A stretch of 64,000 bases of DNA from Sphingomonas sp. Leaf242 (GCF_001422045.1 NZ_LMLW01000001.1:380972-444971), one strand, 5' to 3'. Positions 16,764 to 27,041 are shown, counted from the first letter of the stretch. Numbers and translations: made by a program. Notes: generated by a model not told the origin, from the sequence alone.

Positions 16764-18347
16764 ATGCGCCAACTGTATCGCAACGTCGCGCTGGCAATGA
16801 CTCTGATGACGACCACGGCGATGTCCGCCTCCGCGCAGGATGCGCCCGCGGCCGCTCCGGCTAGCGGCACGGCGACGGTCGGTATCGATGCGAGCCGGCC
16901 CGGCCCGGTGATGAACCGACAGGTGTTCGGACAGTTCGCCGAGCATCTTGGCCACGGCATCTATGGCGGGATCTGGGTCGGCGAGAAGTCGTCGATCCCC
17001 AACGACCACGGTTATCGTCGCGATGTGCTGGAGGCGCTGAAGGCGGTCAAGGTGCCGATGGTGCGCTGGCCGGGCGGGTGCTTCGCCGACGAATATCACT
17101 GGCGCGACGGCATCGGCACGCGCGGCAAGCGGCCGATCAAGATCAACACCAACTGGGGCGGCGTGAACGAGGACAACGCGTTCGGGACCAACGAGTTCAT
17201 GGGGTTCGCCGAGCGCTTGGGCGCCGAAGCGTATATCTCCGCCAACGTCGGCAGCGCGCCGCCGAGCGAAACCGCGCAGTGGCTCGAATACATGACCTCG
17301 CCGAATGGCTCGACGCTCGCCAAGGAGCGTGCGGCGAACGGCCATCCTGCGCCGTACAAGGTGCCGTATGTCGGCATCGGCAACGAACTGTGGGGCTGCG
17401 GTGGCAACATGCGCGCCGAATATGCCGCCGACCTGACCAACCGCTACGGCGTGTTCGCCAAGTCGGGGAACGGCAAGATGCTCCGGATCGCCAGCGGCCC
17501 CAGCGAGGGGGATTACGACTGGACCGAAACGATGATGCGGATCGCCGGCAAGAACATCGATGGCCTGTCGCTGCATTATTACACGCGGCCGCGCGACAAG
17601 GTCTGGACCGACAAGGGGCCGGCGCTTGGCTTTTCCGAGCACGAATGGGCGCTGACGATGCAGCACACGCTGCAGATGGACGAGTTCGTCACCAAGCATT
17701 CCGCGATCATGGACAAATATGATCCGGGCAAGACCAAGTGGCTGGTCGTCGACGAATGGGGCACGTGGTATGATCCGACGCCGGGCAGCAACCCCGGCTT
17801 TCTGGTGCAGCAGAACAGCGTCCGCGATGCGGTGGTCGCCGGGCTCAACCTCAACATCTTCGCGCATCATGCCGACCGGGTGAAGATGGCGGCGATCGCG
17901 CAGATGGTGAACGTGCTGCAGGCGATGCTGCTGACCGATGGCGCGAAGATGGTGAAGACGCCGACCTATTGGGTGTTCGACCTCTACAAGCCCTGGCAGG
18001 ATGCGACGACGCTGCCGGTCGATCTGAAATCGCCCTGGTATCACGAGTCCGAAGTGGCAGTGCCGGCGGTCAGCGTCTCGGCGGTCCGTGATGTCGCGGG
18101 CAAGGTGCATGTCGCGCTCGTCAACCTCGATCCGCATCGTGCGATCCCGGTGGCGATGACGCTCGCGGGCGTTCAGGCGAGCGGCGTGACCGGGCGGATC
18201 GTCACGGGCACGACGATGGACGCGCATAACAGCTTCGAGCAGCCCGATACGGTACGCCCGGTCGCGTTCAACGGCGCGCAGGCGGCGGGCGGTACGGTGT
18301 CGGCGACGTTGCCGCCGATGTCGGTGGTCGTGCTCGACCTGCAATAG
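16764..18347 (+). CDS. GH51 alpha-L-arabinofuranosidase, exported
   Basis: A 527-residue GH51 enzyme that removes alpha-L-arabinofuranosyl branches from arabinoxylan or arabinan. The catalytic acid/base is Glu208 in GIGNELWG and the nucleophile Glu331 in VVDEWGTW. Other marks are 'NRQVFGQFAEHLG' and 'VRWPGGCFADEYHWRDG'. A signal peptide (residues 1-24, ending MSASA) implies periplasmic or outer-surface action; many GH51 enzymes are cytosolic. GGGAGG lies 6 nt before ATG 16764. It converges with the GH3-PA14 gene and is followed by a strong hairpin. Enzymes of this type are often called AbfA; no symbol is assigned because the substrate is not proven. Confidence 0.94.
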   Translation: MRQLYRNVALAMTLMTTTAMSASAQDAPAAAPASGTATVGIDASRPGPVMNRQVFGQFAEHLGHGIYGGIWVGEKSSIPNDHGYRRDVLEALKAVKVPMVRWPGGCFADEYHWRDGIGTRGKRPIKINTNWGGVNEDNAFGTNEFMGFAERLGAEAYISANVGSAPPSETAQWLEYMTSPNGSTLAKERAANGHPAPYKVPYVGIGNELWGCGGNMRAEYAADLTNRYGVFAKSGNGKMLRIASGPSEGDYDWTETMMRIAGKNIDGLSLHYYTRPRDKVWTDKGPALGFSEHEWALTMQHTLQMDEFVTKHSAIMDKYDPGKTKWLVVDEWGTWYDPTPGSNPGFLVQQNSVRDAVVAGLNLNIFAHHADRVKMAAIAQMVNVLQAMLLTDGAKMVKTPTYWVFDLYKPWQDATTLPVDLKSPWYHESEVAVPAVSVSAVRDVAGKVHVALVNLDPHRAIPVAMTLAGVQASGVTGRIVTGTTMDAHNSFEQPDTVRPVAFNGAQAAGGTVSATLPPMSVVVLDLQ

Positions 18348-18354
18348 GACGGCG

Positions 18355-18384
18355 CCCTACCGCTCCCGGTCGGGAGCGGTAGGG
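18355..18384. terminator. Hairpin terminator between GH51 and GH3-PA14
   Basis: A perfect 13-bp stem (18355-18367 with 18372-18384) and a 4-nt loop lie between two convergent stop codons. It can serve both strands. Confidence 0.75.
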
Positions 18385-18394
18385 ACTTTCGTAT

Positions 18395-21100
18395 TCAGAG
18401 CGGTAGCGGCAACGCGCGCGGGGTGGTGAACGCCGCCGACTGGCCGGGGACGCCGGTGCCGGGTTGGCCGCTGCCGACCGTCACGCGGTATTTACCGGCG
18501 ATTACCTGGCGCGTGCCGTCGGTCGCGACGCTGCTGAGATCGCGCGGCGACAGGTCGAAGCTGACGCTGCGGCGTTCGCCTGGTTTCAGTGCAACGCGTT
18601 TGTATCCGCGCAACGCCACGCGCGGCGTGCCCGGCTGGTCCGGAAAATTGAGATACAGCTGGACCACCTCGTCGCCGGCCCGCGCGCCGGTATTGCGGAC
18701 TTCGGTGCTGACGCGCAGGCCGGTTTCGGGGCCGGTGGGGGCGGGAGTCACCTTCAATGGCGTGTAGGCGAAGCTGGTGTAGCTCAGGCCGTGGCCGAAG
18801 GCGTAGACCGGCTTGCCCTCGAAATAGCGATAGGTGCGGCCTTTCATCGCGTAATCGCTGAACGGCGGCAGGTCGGCGACGCTGCGATAGAAGGTGAGCG
18901 GCAGGCGGCCTGCGGGGTTGGTCCGGCCGCTCAGGACGTTGGCGATCGCGAGGCCCCCGGACTGTCCCGGATACCAGGCCTCGACGACCGCGGCGGCGTT
19001 ATCCTTCGCCCAGGCGAGGTTGATCGGACTGCCGTTCATCGCGACGACGATCACCGGCTTGCCGGTCGCCTTGGCCTTGGCGAGCATCGCCACCTGATCC
19101 GCAGGCAGGTCGAGCGTCGTCTTGTCACCGCCTTCGAAGCCCGGCACCGTGACACCGGTCTCCTCCGCCTCGAGGTCGGACGTGAGCCCAACGACCGCGA
19201 CCAGCACGTCGGCGGTCGCCGCCGCGCGAGTCAGGTCGGCATCGGGCGAGGCCGAGATCCGCTTCCACACGAGGTCTGCGCCATCGTTCGACGTGACGCG
19301 GAACGGATAGCGACGGCCCTTGACGAGGTCGATCGTGGTGAAGGTCGGCAGGTCGTTCCACTGCGACCCCTTGCGATCGGACGCGACCGCGCCGGCGAAC
19401 TCGAGCACGCCGCCTTTGCCCGAGAGGCCAATCCGGTAGGTGCCGCTTTCGGGGGGAGTCAGCGATCCCGCCCACACGGTGCGGTGGTGCGTGTCGACCT
19501 TGGCGAGCGAGAGATTATAGTCGCCGACGTCGCGCTCGACCCGTTCGGCGACGGGGGTGTCCTGATAGCGGATCGCATCGAGTTGCTGCTTCATCGTCGC
19601 GGGATCGAACAGCGCGGGCAGCTTCTTGGTCGGGTTGTAGTAGCGCACCAGCACGCCCGGTTTGCCGTCGGGCGTCCGCAGCGCCGACGTCGGTACACGG
19701 TCGCCGTCGGTGACCGAGGGGGAGAACGGCACCAGCGTGACGTCGCCCGCCGGCATCACCGACCGTAAGCCGTCGAGGACCGACACCGGCGGCGCGGACA
19801 ACGGTGACGAGTAATTGCCGCGCAGCACCCGCGTCGCGTCGCCGAGAGGGCCGATGACCGCGAGTTTCGTGCCCGGCTTGAGCGGCAGGATGCCGGCGTT
19901 CTTGAGCAGGACGAGGCTTTCCTCGGATGCCTTCAACGCCAGCGCGTCGTGCGCCGGCGTGCCGATCTGCGCGACCGGCACGACACGATCGCGCCCGGTC
20001 TGTATCCCCGGCAGGTCGCCATTGCGGATCCGCGCGGAGAACAGCCGGACGAGCGACCGATCGATGTCGCCGACCGAGATCAGATCGCGGTCGAGCGCCT
20101 CGCGGAAGCGTTCGCCGAGCCCCGCCTGATCGCCGAGCGTCGCGGTGTTGCATTCATTGTCGACGCCGGTCTTCAGCGCGGTAGCGACGGCACTCGCCTG
20201 ATCGGGGGCGTAGTGATGGTTGTCGGCGATATCCTTCACCGCATCGCAGTCGGATACGACGAAGCCGGTAAAGCCCCAAGCCTGGCGCAGATGATCCTTG
20301 AGCAGCAGGTCGCTCGCGCACGCCGGCTGCCCGTCGATCCGGTTATACGCGCACATGATCGAGCCGGCGCCGCCCTCGACGATCGCCGCGCGGAAGGCGG
20401 GGAGATAGGTGTCCTCAAGATCGTGCGGCGAGACGAACACATTGGCCTTGTGACGCGTCGATTCAGGCCCGCTGTGCACCGCGAAATGCTTGGGCGTGGC
20501 GATCACGTCGGGCAGCGACGGATTGGGCCCTTGCATCCCGGTGACGAAGGCGACGCCCATATGCGCGGCGAGGAACGGATCCTCGCCATAGGTCTCCTGG
20601 CCGCGACCCCAGCGTGGATCGCGGAAGATGTTGACGTTGGGCGACCAGGTGTCGAGCCCGGTCCCGATCCGCCCAAGCCGTCCGGTCTGGCGCCCCAGCG
20701 TGTGCAGCGCGCGGACCTCCGTGCTGATCGCACCGGCGACATCGTGGACGAGCGGTGCATCGAAGCTTGCGGCGAGGCCGATCGGCTCGGGGAAGTTGGT
20801 GGTCGGTACCGGCCCGAGCGCGCCGTGAAGCGATTCGGTCCACCAGTTGTACGCAGGGATACCGAGCCGTGGGATTGCCGGCGCGACGTTGAGCAACTGC
20901 GGGAGCTTCTCGTCGACGGTCATCCGCGCGACGATCGCCGTGGCGAGCTCGTCGGCCTGGGTACGCGCGGCATCAGTCTGTGGTGCTGGCGACGTCTGCG
21001 CCTGAAGGGGCAGGGTGGCGAACGCAGCTCCGGTCAGCATGAGTGCGCGCAGTGCGCCGAACGTCGATTTGCCCTTCGCAGTGTTTCGCGACTGTATCAC
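18395..21100 (-). CDS. GH3 beta-xylosidase/beta-glucosidase with PA14 insertion
   Basis: A 901-residue exported GH3 enzyme of the plant/fungal xylosidase-like branch. Residues 1-35 form a signal region ending LPLQAQ. The barrel has 'YNWWTESLHG', 'NIFRDPRWGRGQETYGEDP', 'KHFAVHSGPES' and nucleophile Asp284 in VVSDCDAV. The alpha/beta sandwich is interrupted by a PA14-like insert (about residues 470-620, beginning 'GVLVRYYNP', with 'LTPPESGTYRIGLSG'), followed by 'AWYPGQSGG' and a C-terminal FnIII-like domain. PA14 modules in GH3 shape substrate choice. The start is GTG 21100, with AGGAGG about 9 nt upstream; a nearer ATG is out of frame. It diverges from the GH27 gene. Confidence 0.92.
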   Translation of the reverse strand: MIQSRNTAKGKSTFGALRALMLTGAAFATLPLQAQTSPAPQTDAARTQADELATAIVARMTVDEKLPQLLNVAPAIPRLGIPAYNWWTESLHGALGPVPTTNFPEPIGLAASFDAPLVHDVAGAISTEVRALHTLGRQTGRLGRIGTGLDTWSPNVNIFRDPRWGRGQETYGEDPFLAAHMGVAFVTGMQGPNPSLPDVIATPKHFAVHSGPESTRHKANVFVSPHDLEDTYLPAFRAAIVEGGAGSIMCAYNRIDGQPACASDLLLKDHLRQAWGFTGFVVSDCDAVKDIADNHHYAPDQASAVATALKTGVDNECNTATLGDQAGLGERFREALDRDLISVGDIDRSLVRLFSARIRNGDLPGIQTGRDRVVPVAQIGTPAHDALALKASEESLVLLKNAGILPLKPGTKLAVIGPLGDATRVLRGNYSSPLSAPPVSVLDGLRSVMPAGDVTLVPFSPSVTDGDRVPTSALRTPDGKPGVLVRYYNPTKKLPALFDPATMKQQLDAIRYQDTPVAERVERDVGDYNLSLAKVDTHHRTVWAGSLTPPESGTYRIGLSGKGGVLEFAGAVASDRKGSQWNDLPTFTTIDLVKGRRYPFRVTSNDGADLVWKRISASPDADLTRAAATADVLVAVVGLTSDLEAEETGVTVPGFEGGDKTTLDLPADQVAMLAKAKATGKPVIVVAMNGSPINLAWAKDNAAAVVEAWYPGQSGGLAIANVLSGRTNPAGRLPLTFYRSVADLPPFSDYAMKGRTYRYFEGKPVYAFGHGLSYTSFAYTPLKVTPAPTGPETGLRVSTEVRNTGARAGDEVVQLYLNFPDQPGTPRVALRGYKRVALKPGERRSVSFDLSPRDLSSVATDGTRQVIAGKYRVTVGSGQPGTGVPGQSAAFTTPRALPLPL

Positions 21101-21339
21101 CCCAGCATCCTCCTGTATTTTGTAGGAGTGACCTTAAGCCGGGCGGCAGCGCAATGGCTACGACATTTCGTAGGTTCGACTTGGAAGTTGAGATTTTCTA
21201 CTGGCGAGCGGAATATCGAATACTATCCTGCTGCGTTGACAGCGCCGCTATATAGCCTGACAAGATCCCGCATAATCAGGGGATACGCTCGCTGACGCGC
21301 AGGTCGTGCGTGACGATCGGCACGGATGAGGATCACACA
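21101..21339. promoter_or_regulatory. Divergent promoter region GH3-PA14 / GH27
   Basis: A 239-bp gap that must drive both genes. It is AT-richer than the coding flanks. It contains an imperfect inverted repeat TACGACATTTCGTA near 21160-21173. The LacI-like 14-mer is not present, so a different regulator or promoter may act here. Confidence 0.35.
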
Positions 21340-23253
21340 ATGCGCGCTACTCGCCGACACGGGATAACGGCTGCTCTGACGGTTTTGCTGTCGACCGCTG
21401 GAGCGCAGGTCGCGGCGGCGCAGGCCGATCCGCTGACGCCGACCGGCCGCTGGAGCGCGAACCAGCGCGGCGATGCCGCGCTGCCGCCGATGGGCTGGAG
21501 TTCGTGGAATGCGTTCGCCACCGACATCACCGAGGACAAGATCCTCGCATCGGCGCGGGTGATTGCGGACACGGGACTGGCGGCCAAGGGCTATCGCTAT
21601 ATCAATATCGACGATGGCTGGTGGCTGAAGCGTCGCCTGTCGGATAGCCGGATGATGATCCGATCGGCGAATTTCCCGTCCTCGGTGATCGCGGGCAAGG
21701 ACCCGAGTTTCCGGCCGTTCACCGACAAGCTTCACGCGATGGGGTTCAAGGCGGGGATCTACAGCGACATCGGGCGCAATTCCTGTGGTCAGGTCTTCAG
21801 CTCGACGATGCCCAACCAGCCCGAAGGCAGCGTGATGGAGCGCGAGATCGGCCTGTACGGCCATGTCGATCAGGATATCCGGCTGTATTTCAAGGACTGG
21901 GGGTTCGACTTCATCAAGGTCGATGCGTGCGGTATCCGCGGTTTGCCGGCGAGCAATCCCGCCGTGAAAGCCGGCAAGTACCGCGCGTTCGTGCCACTGA
22001 TCGACGCGGACTCGCTAGCGCGCACCGACATCCCCGCGGTGCGCGGGCTCTACACCCAAGTCGCCGACGCGCTGGCGAAGTATAACGACGCGAACGACTA
22101 TCTGTTCTCGCTGTGCCTGTGGGGATCGGCCGATGTCCGCGCCTGGGGCAAGAATGTTGGCGGGATATCACGGACCAGCGAGGACATCTCGCCGCATTGG
22201 GGGCGGATGCTGCACAATCTCGACACCGTGTCGCGGCGCGCGCTGTATGCGCATCCCGGATCGTGGAACGACCCGGACATGCTGTTCGTGGGCAGCGGCG
22301 ATTTCGACGAACGGCATATGACCGAAGCGAAATCGCATTTCGCGCTGTGGGCGATCGAGAACGCGCCGCTGTTCATCGGCTACGATTTGCGCAAGGCGTC
22401 GCCCGCCTTGCTCGACCTGATCGGCAACGCACGGATCATCGCGGTCAATCAGGATCGCGCGGGCAACCAGGCGACGCTGGCGTTCGATACCGACGAGGTG
22501 CAGATCTTCGTCAAGACGCTGGCCAACGGCGACAAGGCGGTGGCGGTGTTCAATCGCGGCAGCGGCGCGGCGGACGTCGTCCTGACCGCCGATCATCTCG
22601 CGTATCGCGATACCGCCGATGTCGAACTGACCGATCTGTGGACCGGCGCGCACAGCAAATTCCGCAAGCAGCAGAGCCTGAAGCTGGCCCCGCGTGAGAC
22701 GCTGATCTTCACCGCGAAGGGCGATCGGCAGTTGCGCGATGGCGTTTTCCTGTCCGAGCAACCGGGCAGCGTCAATCCGGCGGTCGACGGGGTGGAAACG
22801 CCGCAACCCGATCCGCTGGTGCACCGTGCACCGTTGGCGTGGCAGGGTACGCGAGGAGCGGGGGACTTCCCGCGCTATGGCGGCTGGGGTGGCGCGCGCG
22901 TCGATCGCACGCCGTACGACCAGCCGCTGGGGGTGGCGGGGGAGGCACTGCCGCACAGTCTCGGCGTGCTCGCCAATTCGCGGCTGGAGGTACGCAACAC
23001 CGGCTATCGCACGCTGCGCACGCGTGTCGGGATCGACGATTCGACGACCGACCGTGCGCGGGCGGTGACCTTCCTGGTGTACGGCGATGGGCGGCTATTG
23101 GCGCAGTCGCGGGCCGCGCGGGGCGGCGAGGCGGCGCAGGAGCTGTCGGCGAACGTCGCTGGGGTGAAGATCATCGAACTGGTCGCACGCAGTCCGGGTG
23201 CTGGCGGCGCGCAAATCTCGGTCGATTGGGGATCGGCGGCTCTCACGCCCTGA
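21340..23253 (+). CDS. GH27 alpha-galactosidase with C-terminal NPCBM-like domain
   Basis: A 637-residue exported enzyme that should remove alpha-galactosyl (or beta-L-arabinopyranosyl) groups from plant polymers. After a signal peptide ending VAAAQA comes the GH27 barrel: 'PPMGWSSWNAFATDI', 'YINIDDGWW', nucleophile Asp195 in IKVDACG, and acid/base Asp313 in NDPDML. A beta-sandwich follows, then a ~145-residue terminal region (from 'GDFPRYGGWGGARVDRTPY') resembling the NPCBM carbohydrate-binding domain. ATG 21340 is chosen because GAGGA lies 7 nt upstream and the signal peptide starts there; a GTG at 21310 would add ten polar residues. Confidence 0.92.
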   Translation: MRATRRHGITAALTVLLSTAGAQVAAAQADPLTPTGRWSANQRGDAALPPMGWSSWNAFATDITEDKILASARVIADTGLAAKGYRYINIDDGWWLKRRLSDSRMMIRSANFPSSVIAGKDPSFRPFTDKLHAMGFKAGIYSDIGRNSCGQVFSSTMPNQPEGSVMEREIGLYGHVDQDIRLYFKDWGFDFIKVDACGIRGLPASNPAVKAGKYRAFVPLIDADSLARTDIPAVRGLYTQVADALAKYNDANDYLFSLCLWGSADVRAWGKNVGGISRTSEDISPHWGRMLHNLDTVSRRALYAHPGSWNDPDMLFVGSGDFDERHMTEAKSHFALWAIENAPLFIGYDLRKASPALLDLIGNARIIAVNQDRAGNQATLAFDTDEVQIFVKTLANGDKAVAVFNRGSGAADVVLTADHLAYRDTADVELTDLWTGAHSKFRKQQSLKLAPRETLIFTAKGDRQLRDGVFLSEQPGSVNPAVDGVETPQPDPLVHRAPLAWQGTRGAGDFPRYGGWGGARVDRTPYDQPLGVAGEALPHSLGVLANSRLEVRNTGYRTLRTRVGIDDSTTDRARAVTFLVYGDGRLLAQSRAARGGEAAQELSANVAGVKIIELVARSPGAGGAQISVDWGSAALTP

Positions 23254-23276
23254 CTTTTGGTTTTGCGGTGCCGTGG

Positions 23277-23297
23277 ATGCCGGAACGAGCCCGGCAT
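23277..23297. repeat. Short intergenic palindrome (ATGCCGG...CCGGCAT)
   Basis: A 7-bp inverted repeat with a 7-nt spacer lies in the 107-bp convergent gap between the GH27 and GntR genes. It resembles palindromic units scattered in alphaproteobacterial intergenic regions and may act as a weak terminator. Only this copy was noticed. Confidence 0.45.
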
Positions 23298-23360
23298 GAC
23301 GAAGAAAAGGGCTGATCTGTCGGTCTCAAACGTGAATGGCAATCCGCCTTGGCACGTTGC

Positions 23361-24116
23361 TCAGCGCTCCATCGCGCTGCGCGTATCCTCCAGCGCCAGC
23401 GTGACGAGCGCGGTCATCGCCGCGCTGGCGCCTTCGGCATCCTCGGCGGCGATCGCGTCGAAGACCTTGACGTGATCGGGGATCGGATCGCGCGGCAGCG
23501 CGCGCAGGCGTTGCTTGTACTGCGTCGTCCAGTTGACCGCCGCACCGATCGACGCGCTGAGCACGACCATCGCGTCGTTCTGCGTCGCCTGCAATATCGT
23601 GTCGTGGAACGTACGGTCGGCCTGGCGGCCCTGCTCGGTCGCGAGCGAGAAGCGCTTCATCGCGGCAAGCGCGTCGCGCATGATCTTCAACTCGGCCTTG
23701 TTGCGCCGTGCCGCCGCCATCGCCGCGGCGGCGGGCTCGATCACCATCCGCATCTCGAACAGGCTGCGGACGAGTTGCGGATCGGGTTCGCCGGTAAACG
23801 CCCAGGCGAGCACGTCGGGATCGAGCAGGTTCCAGCGGTTGCGCGGCAAGACCCGCGTTCCGGCCTTGGGGCGACTCTCGACCAGCCCCTTGGCGGTCAG
23901 GACCTGGATCGCCTCGCGGTAGGCACCGCGCGACACGTTGAGTTCCTCGGCGAAGGCGATCTCGCCCGACAGCGTCTCACCCGGCGAGAACTCGCCCGAC
24001 AGGATCGCCACACCGAGCTTGTTCGCCACCGCCCCGCGCAACCTGCGGCCCGACGATCGCAGCGGCAACGTCGCGTCTGAGATGGGCTCGGGTGTCGCGG
24101 AGAGGGGTTCGTCCAT
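23361..24116 (-). CDS. FadR subfamily GntR transcriptional regulator
   Basis: A 251-residue repressor-type protein. The N-terminal winged helix is visible at about residues 25-95 ('LGVAILSGEFSPGETLSGEIAFAEELNVSRGAYREAIQVLTAKGLV', with 'SRPKAGTRV' as the wing). The C-terminal FCD ligand-binding domain spans about 110-240, with conserved 'FEMRMVIEPAAAAMAA' and 'FHDTILQATQN' contributing metal/ligand residues. FadR-type regulators in sugar-acid or uronate loci sense pathway metabolites. Placed between hemicellulase genes and the xylAB operon, it may respond to a hexuronate or similar compound, but this is inference. A near-palindrome 23 bp before the start could be its own operator. Confidence 0.9.
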   Translation of the reverse strand: MDEPLSATPEPISDATLPLRSSGRRLRGAVANKLGVAILSGEFSPGETLSGEIAFAEELNVSRGAYREAIQVLTAKGLVESRPKAGTRVLPRNRWNLLDPDVLAWAFTGEPDPQLVRSLFEMRMVIEPAAAAMAAARRNKAELKIMRDALAAMKRFSLATEQGRQADRTFHDTILQATQNDAMVVLSASIGAAVNWTTQYKQRLRALPRDPIPDHVKVFDAIAAEDAEGASAAMTALVTLALEDTRSAMER

Positions 24117-24138
24117 AACTTCGCATTATGCCTTTATC

Positions 24139-24150
24139 GTCGCATACGAC
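24139..24150. promoter_or_regulatory. Possible autoregulatory operator of the FadR-type gene
   Basis: GTCGCATACGAC is an inverted repeat (GTCG-N4-CGAC) 23-34 bp upstream of the GntR start codon, a usual place for an autoregulatory site. No second strong copy was found, so the call is tentative. Confidence 0.3.
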
Positions 24151-24226
24151 ACTATCAATTGCTCGGAGCAATCTGAACAGGTGTTTGACGCGCGCGGCGG
24201 TCGCTGTCGTCGACGCAAGGCAGCGA

Positions 24227-24266
24227 CCCGGCGATACGGGTCCCTTGGTGGGACCGCATCGCCGGG
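24227..24266 (-). terminator. Long hairpin after xylA
   Basis: An 18-nt arm (24227-24244) pairs with 24249-24266 with few mismatches and a 4-nt loop, just downstream of the xylA stop codon on the minus strand. No clear T-run follows, so it may be a terminator or an mRNA-stabilising hairpin. Confidence 0.55.
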
Positions 24267-24273
24267 CTGATGA

Positions 24274-25581
24274 TCACATGAAGCGGTTCATCAGGTTCTC
24301 GATCCGCTCCTGCCGGCCCGAGCGCGGCTTCGGATCGATCGCGCGGTCGCCTGCCAGATCGGCGATCGTCGCGAGATCGCTGGTGCCGATCATCTTGCCG
24401 AGCTCACCGTTCCAGCCGGCGTAACGCTCGGTCTTGAACGCATCGAGACGGCCGTCCTCGATCAGCGCGGCGGCGTTGAGCAGGCCCTTGGCGACGACGT
24501 CGATCCCGCCGACATGACCGTAGAACAGGTCGATCGGGTCCATCGACTGGCGACGGACCTTGGCGTCGAAGTTGAAGCCGCCGGTCTTGAAGCCGCCGGC
24601 ACGCAGGATCTCGACCATCGCGAGCGTGAGTTCCTCGACCGAGTTGGGAAACTGATCGGTGTCCCAGCCATTCTGCGGATCGCCGCGGTTGGCGTCGATC
24701 GAGCCGAAGATGTCGAGTGCGGCGGCGGTGGCGATCTCGTGCTCGAAGGTGTGGCCCGACAGCGTGGCGTGGTTCGCCTCGATGTTGACCTTCACTTCGT
24801 TCTCGAGGCCGTAGCGCTTGAGGAAACCGTACACGGTGGCGGTGTCGAAGTCGTACTGGTGCTTGGTCGGCTCGTGCGGCTTGGGTTCGATCAGGATCGT
24901 GCCCTTGAAGCCGATCTTGTGCTTGTGCTCGACCACCAGGTTGAGGAAGCGGCCGAAATTATCCAGCTCGCGCTTCATGTCGGTGTTGAGCAGCGTCTCA
25001 TAGCCTTCGCGACCGCCCCACAGCACGTAGTTCTCGCCGCCGAGACGGTGCGTCGCCTCGAGCGCATCGCGAACCTGCATCGCGGCGAACGCGAACACCT
25101 CGGGGTCGGGATTGGTCGAGGCACCGGCGGCGTAGCGCGGGTGGCTGAACGCGTTGGCGGTGCCCCACAGGAGCTTGCGACCCGACGACGCCTGGAGCTT
25201 TTCGAGATGGTCGACGGCTTCGGCGAAGAATTTGCGATGCTCGGCGACCGAGTTCGCGTCGGCCATCACGTCGACGTCGTGGAAGCAGTAGAAGGGCACG
25301 TCGAGGCGCGTGAAGAAATCGAATGCCGCCTCGCGCTTTTCCGCCGCCGCCGCGCTGTCGTTGGCGCCGCGATGCCACGGGCGATCGAACGTGCCGCCGC
25401 CGAACACGTCGGAGCCGGGCCAGCAGAAGGTGTGCCAGAAGCACGCGGCAAAGCGCAGATGCTCTGCCATCGTCTTGCCGAGCACGACCCGGTCCTTGTC
25501 GTAGAAGCGGTAGGCGAGTTCGTTGGTCGTATCCGGGCCCTCGTACTTGATCGGGGCGATGTCGGCGAAGAAGTCGGCCAT
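24274..25581 (-). CDS. xylA: Xylose isomerase
   Basis: A 435-residue class II xylose isomerase, converting D-xylose to D-xylulose in the cytosol. The family marks are '[14 protein letters not shown]', the catalytic His in YCFHDVD, metal ligands in '[19 protein letters not shown]', and '[17 protein letters not shown]'. Its length is close to the ~440 residues of known enzymes. The start ATG overlaps the xylB stop by one base (TGATG), which couples the two genes; the longer open frame lies inside xylB. It is the last gene of the GH43-xylB-xylA operon. Confidence 0.97.
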   Translation of the reverse strand: MADFFADIAPIKYEGPDTTNELAYRFYDKDRVVLGKTMAEHLRFAACFWHTFCWPGSDVFGGGTFDRPWHRGANDSAAAAEKREAAFDFFTRLDVPFYCFHDVDVMADANSVAEHRKFFAEAVDHLEKLQASSGRKLLWGTANAFSHPRYAAGASTNPDPEVFAFAAMQVRDALEATHRLGGENYVLWGGREGYETLLNTDMKRELDNFGRFLNLVVEHKHKIGFKGTILIEPKPHEPTKHQYDFDTATVYGFLKRYGLENEVKVNIEANHATLSGHTFEHEIATAAALDIFGSIDANRGDPQNGWDTDQFPNSVEELTLAMVEILRAGGFKTGGFNFDAKVRRQSMDPIDLFYGHVGGIDVVAKGLLNAAALIEDGRLDAFKTERYAGWNGELGKMIGTSDLATIADLAGDRAIDPKPRSGRQERIENLMNRFM

Positions 25582-27041
25582 CAAAAATTCCTTGGCGAGT
25601 TTTTGGGGGTGATGCGGGAATAGGCGGCACGGAACGCGTCGCGCTTGGCGGCGAGCGTATCCGCGATGGCGGGATCGGGAACGATGGTGCGCGCGACGGG
25701 CGGCGCGACGCAGACCGAGGCCGGATCGCCGCCGTCGACCGCGAGCTGCGCGAGCCGGGCGGCACCGAGCGCCGGGCCGACCTCGCCGCCTTCGAGATAG
25801 ACGAGTTCGACATCCATCGCCGCGGCGATGATCCGGCCCCAATAGCCCGAGCGCGCGCCGCCGCCGATCACCGACAGGCGATCGACCGTGGTGCCGGTCT
25901 CGCGCAGCACGTCGAGCCCGTCGGCCAGCGCGAAGGCGACGCCCTCCAGCACAGCCTGCGCGAGGCGGTTGCCGTCGGTGTCGTTGTCGAGCCCGAGGAA
26001 CGCGCCGCGGACGTCGGCGTCGTTATGCGGCGTCCGCTCGCCCGAGAGATAGGGGAGGAACAGCTCGGGGCCGCCGGCGGGACCGACCGATTCGGCGCGC
26101 GCGAGCAGGTCGGCGACGCTCTGCGTGCCGGTAATCCGTGCCACCCAGTCGACGCACGAGGCAGCCGACAGGTGTACCGACATCTGATGCCACAGGCCGG
26201 GCAGCGCGTGGCAGAAGGTATGCGCCGCGCGCTCCGGGCTGGGCCGGAAGTCGTCGGTGGCGACGAAGATCACGCCCGACGTGCCGAGCGAGAGCAGCGC
26301 GTCGCCGTCACGGACGACGCCGACACCGACCGCGCCGGCGGCGTTGTCGCCGCCGCCGGCCGCGACCGGCACGCGCGGCATGCCCCAGGCCTCGGCGATG
26401 TCCGCCTGCAACTGGCCGGTGATCGCCGAGCCTTCGAACAGGCCGGGCATATTGGCGGTGGACAGGCCGCATGCCGACAGCAGCGTGTCGCTCCAGCGTC
26501 GCGCGCCGACGTCGAGCCACAGGGTGCCCGCGCTATCCGACAGGTCGGACGCCTTGTCGCCGGTCATCTGCAGCCGGACGTAATCCTTGGGCAGCAGCAC
26601 CGTCGCGATCTTCGCAAAGACGTCCGGCTCGTGATTGCGCAGCCACAGCAGCTTGGGGGCGGTGAAGCCCGGCATCGCGATGTTGCCGGAGATCGCGCGC
26701 AGTTCGGGGACCGCAGCCTCCAGTTCGGCGCACTCCGCGGCGCAGCGCCCGTCGTTCCACAGGATCGCGGGGCGCAGCGGCCGATCGTCCGCGCCGAGCA
26801 CGGTCGCGCCGTGCATCTGCCCGGCGAGACCGATGCCGCGGACCGAGCGCCGGACGCTGGCGTCGATCGCCAGCACCGCCGCATTGGTCGCGCGCCACCA
26901 TGCATCGGGATCCTGTTCGGACCAGAGCGGGTGCGGACGCTGCACGGTGAGCGCGGCGGTGCCCTGGCCGACGACCGCGCCGGCCTCGTCGAGCACCACC
27001 GCCTTTACGCCGGACGTGCCGATATCGATTCCGAGAAACAT
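25581..27041 (-). CDS. xylB: Xylulokinase
   Basis: A 486-residue FGGY-family kinase that phosphorylates D-xylulose to xylulose-5-phosphate, feeding the pentose-phosphate pathway. The N-terminal ATPase motif '[24 protein letters not shown]', the substrate-binding 'SEQDPDAWW', '[10 protein letters not shown]', 'ILWNDGR' and the C-terminal '[16 protein letters not shown]' are typical for XylB. It begins 4 bp after the GH43 stop and ends in the one-base overlap with xylA. Confidence 0.96.
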   Translation of the reverse strand: MFLGIDIGTSGVKAVVLDEAGAVVGQGTAALTVQRPHPLWSEQDPDAWWRATNAAVLAIDASVRRSVRGIGLAGQMHGATVLGADDRPLRPAILWNDGRCAAECAELEAAVPELRAISGNIAMPGFTAPKLLWLRNHEPDVFAKIATVLLPKDYVRLQMTGDKASDLSDSAGTLWLDVGARRWSDTLLSACGLSTANMPGLFEGSAITGQLQADIAEAWGMPRVPVAAGGGDNAAGAVGVGVVRDGDALLSLGTSGVIFVATDDFRPSPERAAHTFCHALPGLWHQMSVHLSAASCVDWVARITGTQSVADLLARAESVGPAGGPELFLPYLSGERTPHNDADVRGAFLGLDNDTDGNRLAQAVLEGVAFALADGLDVLRETGTTVDRLSVIGGGARSGYWGRIIAAAMDVELVYLEGGEVGPALGAARLAQLAVDGGDPASVCVAPPVARTIVPDPAIADTLAAKRDAFRAAYSRITPKNSPRNF

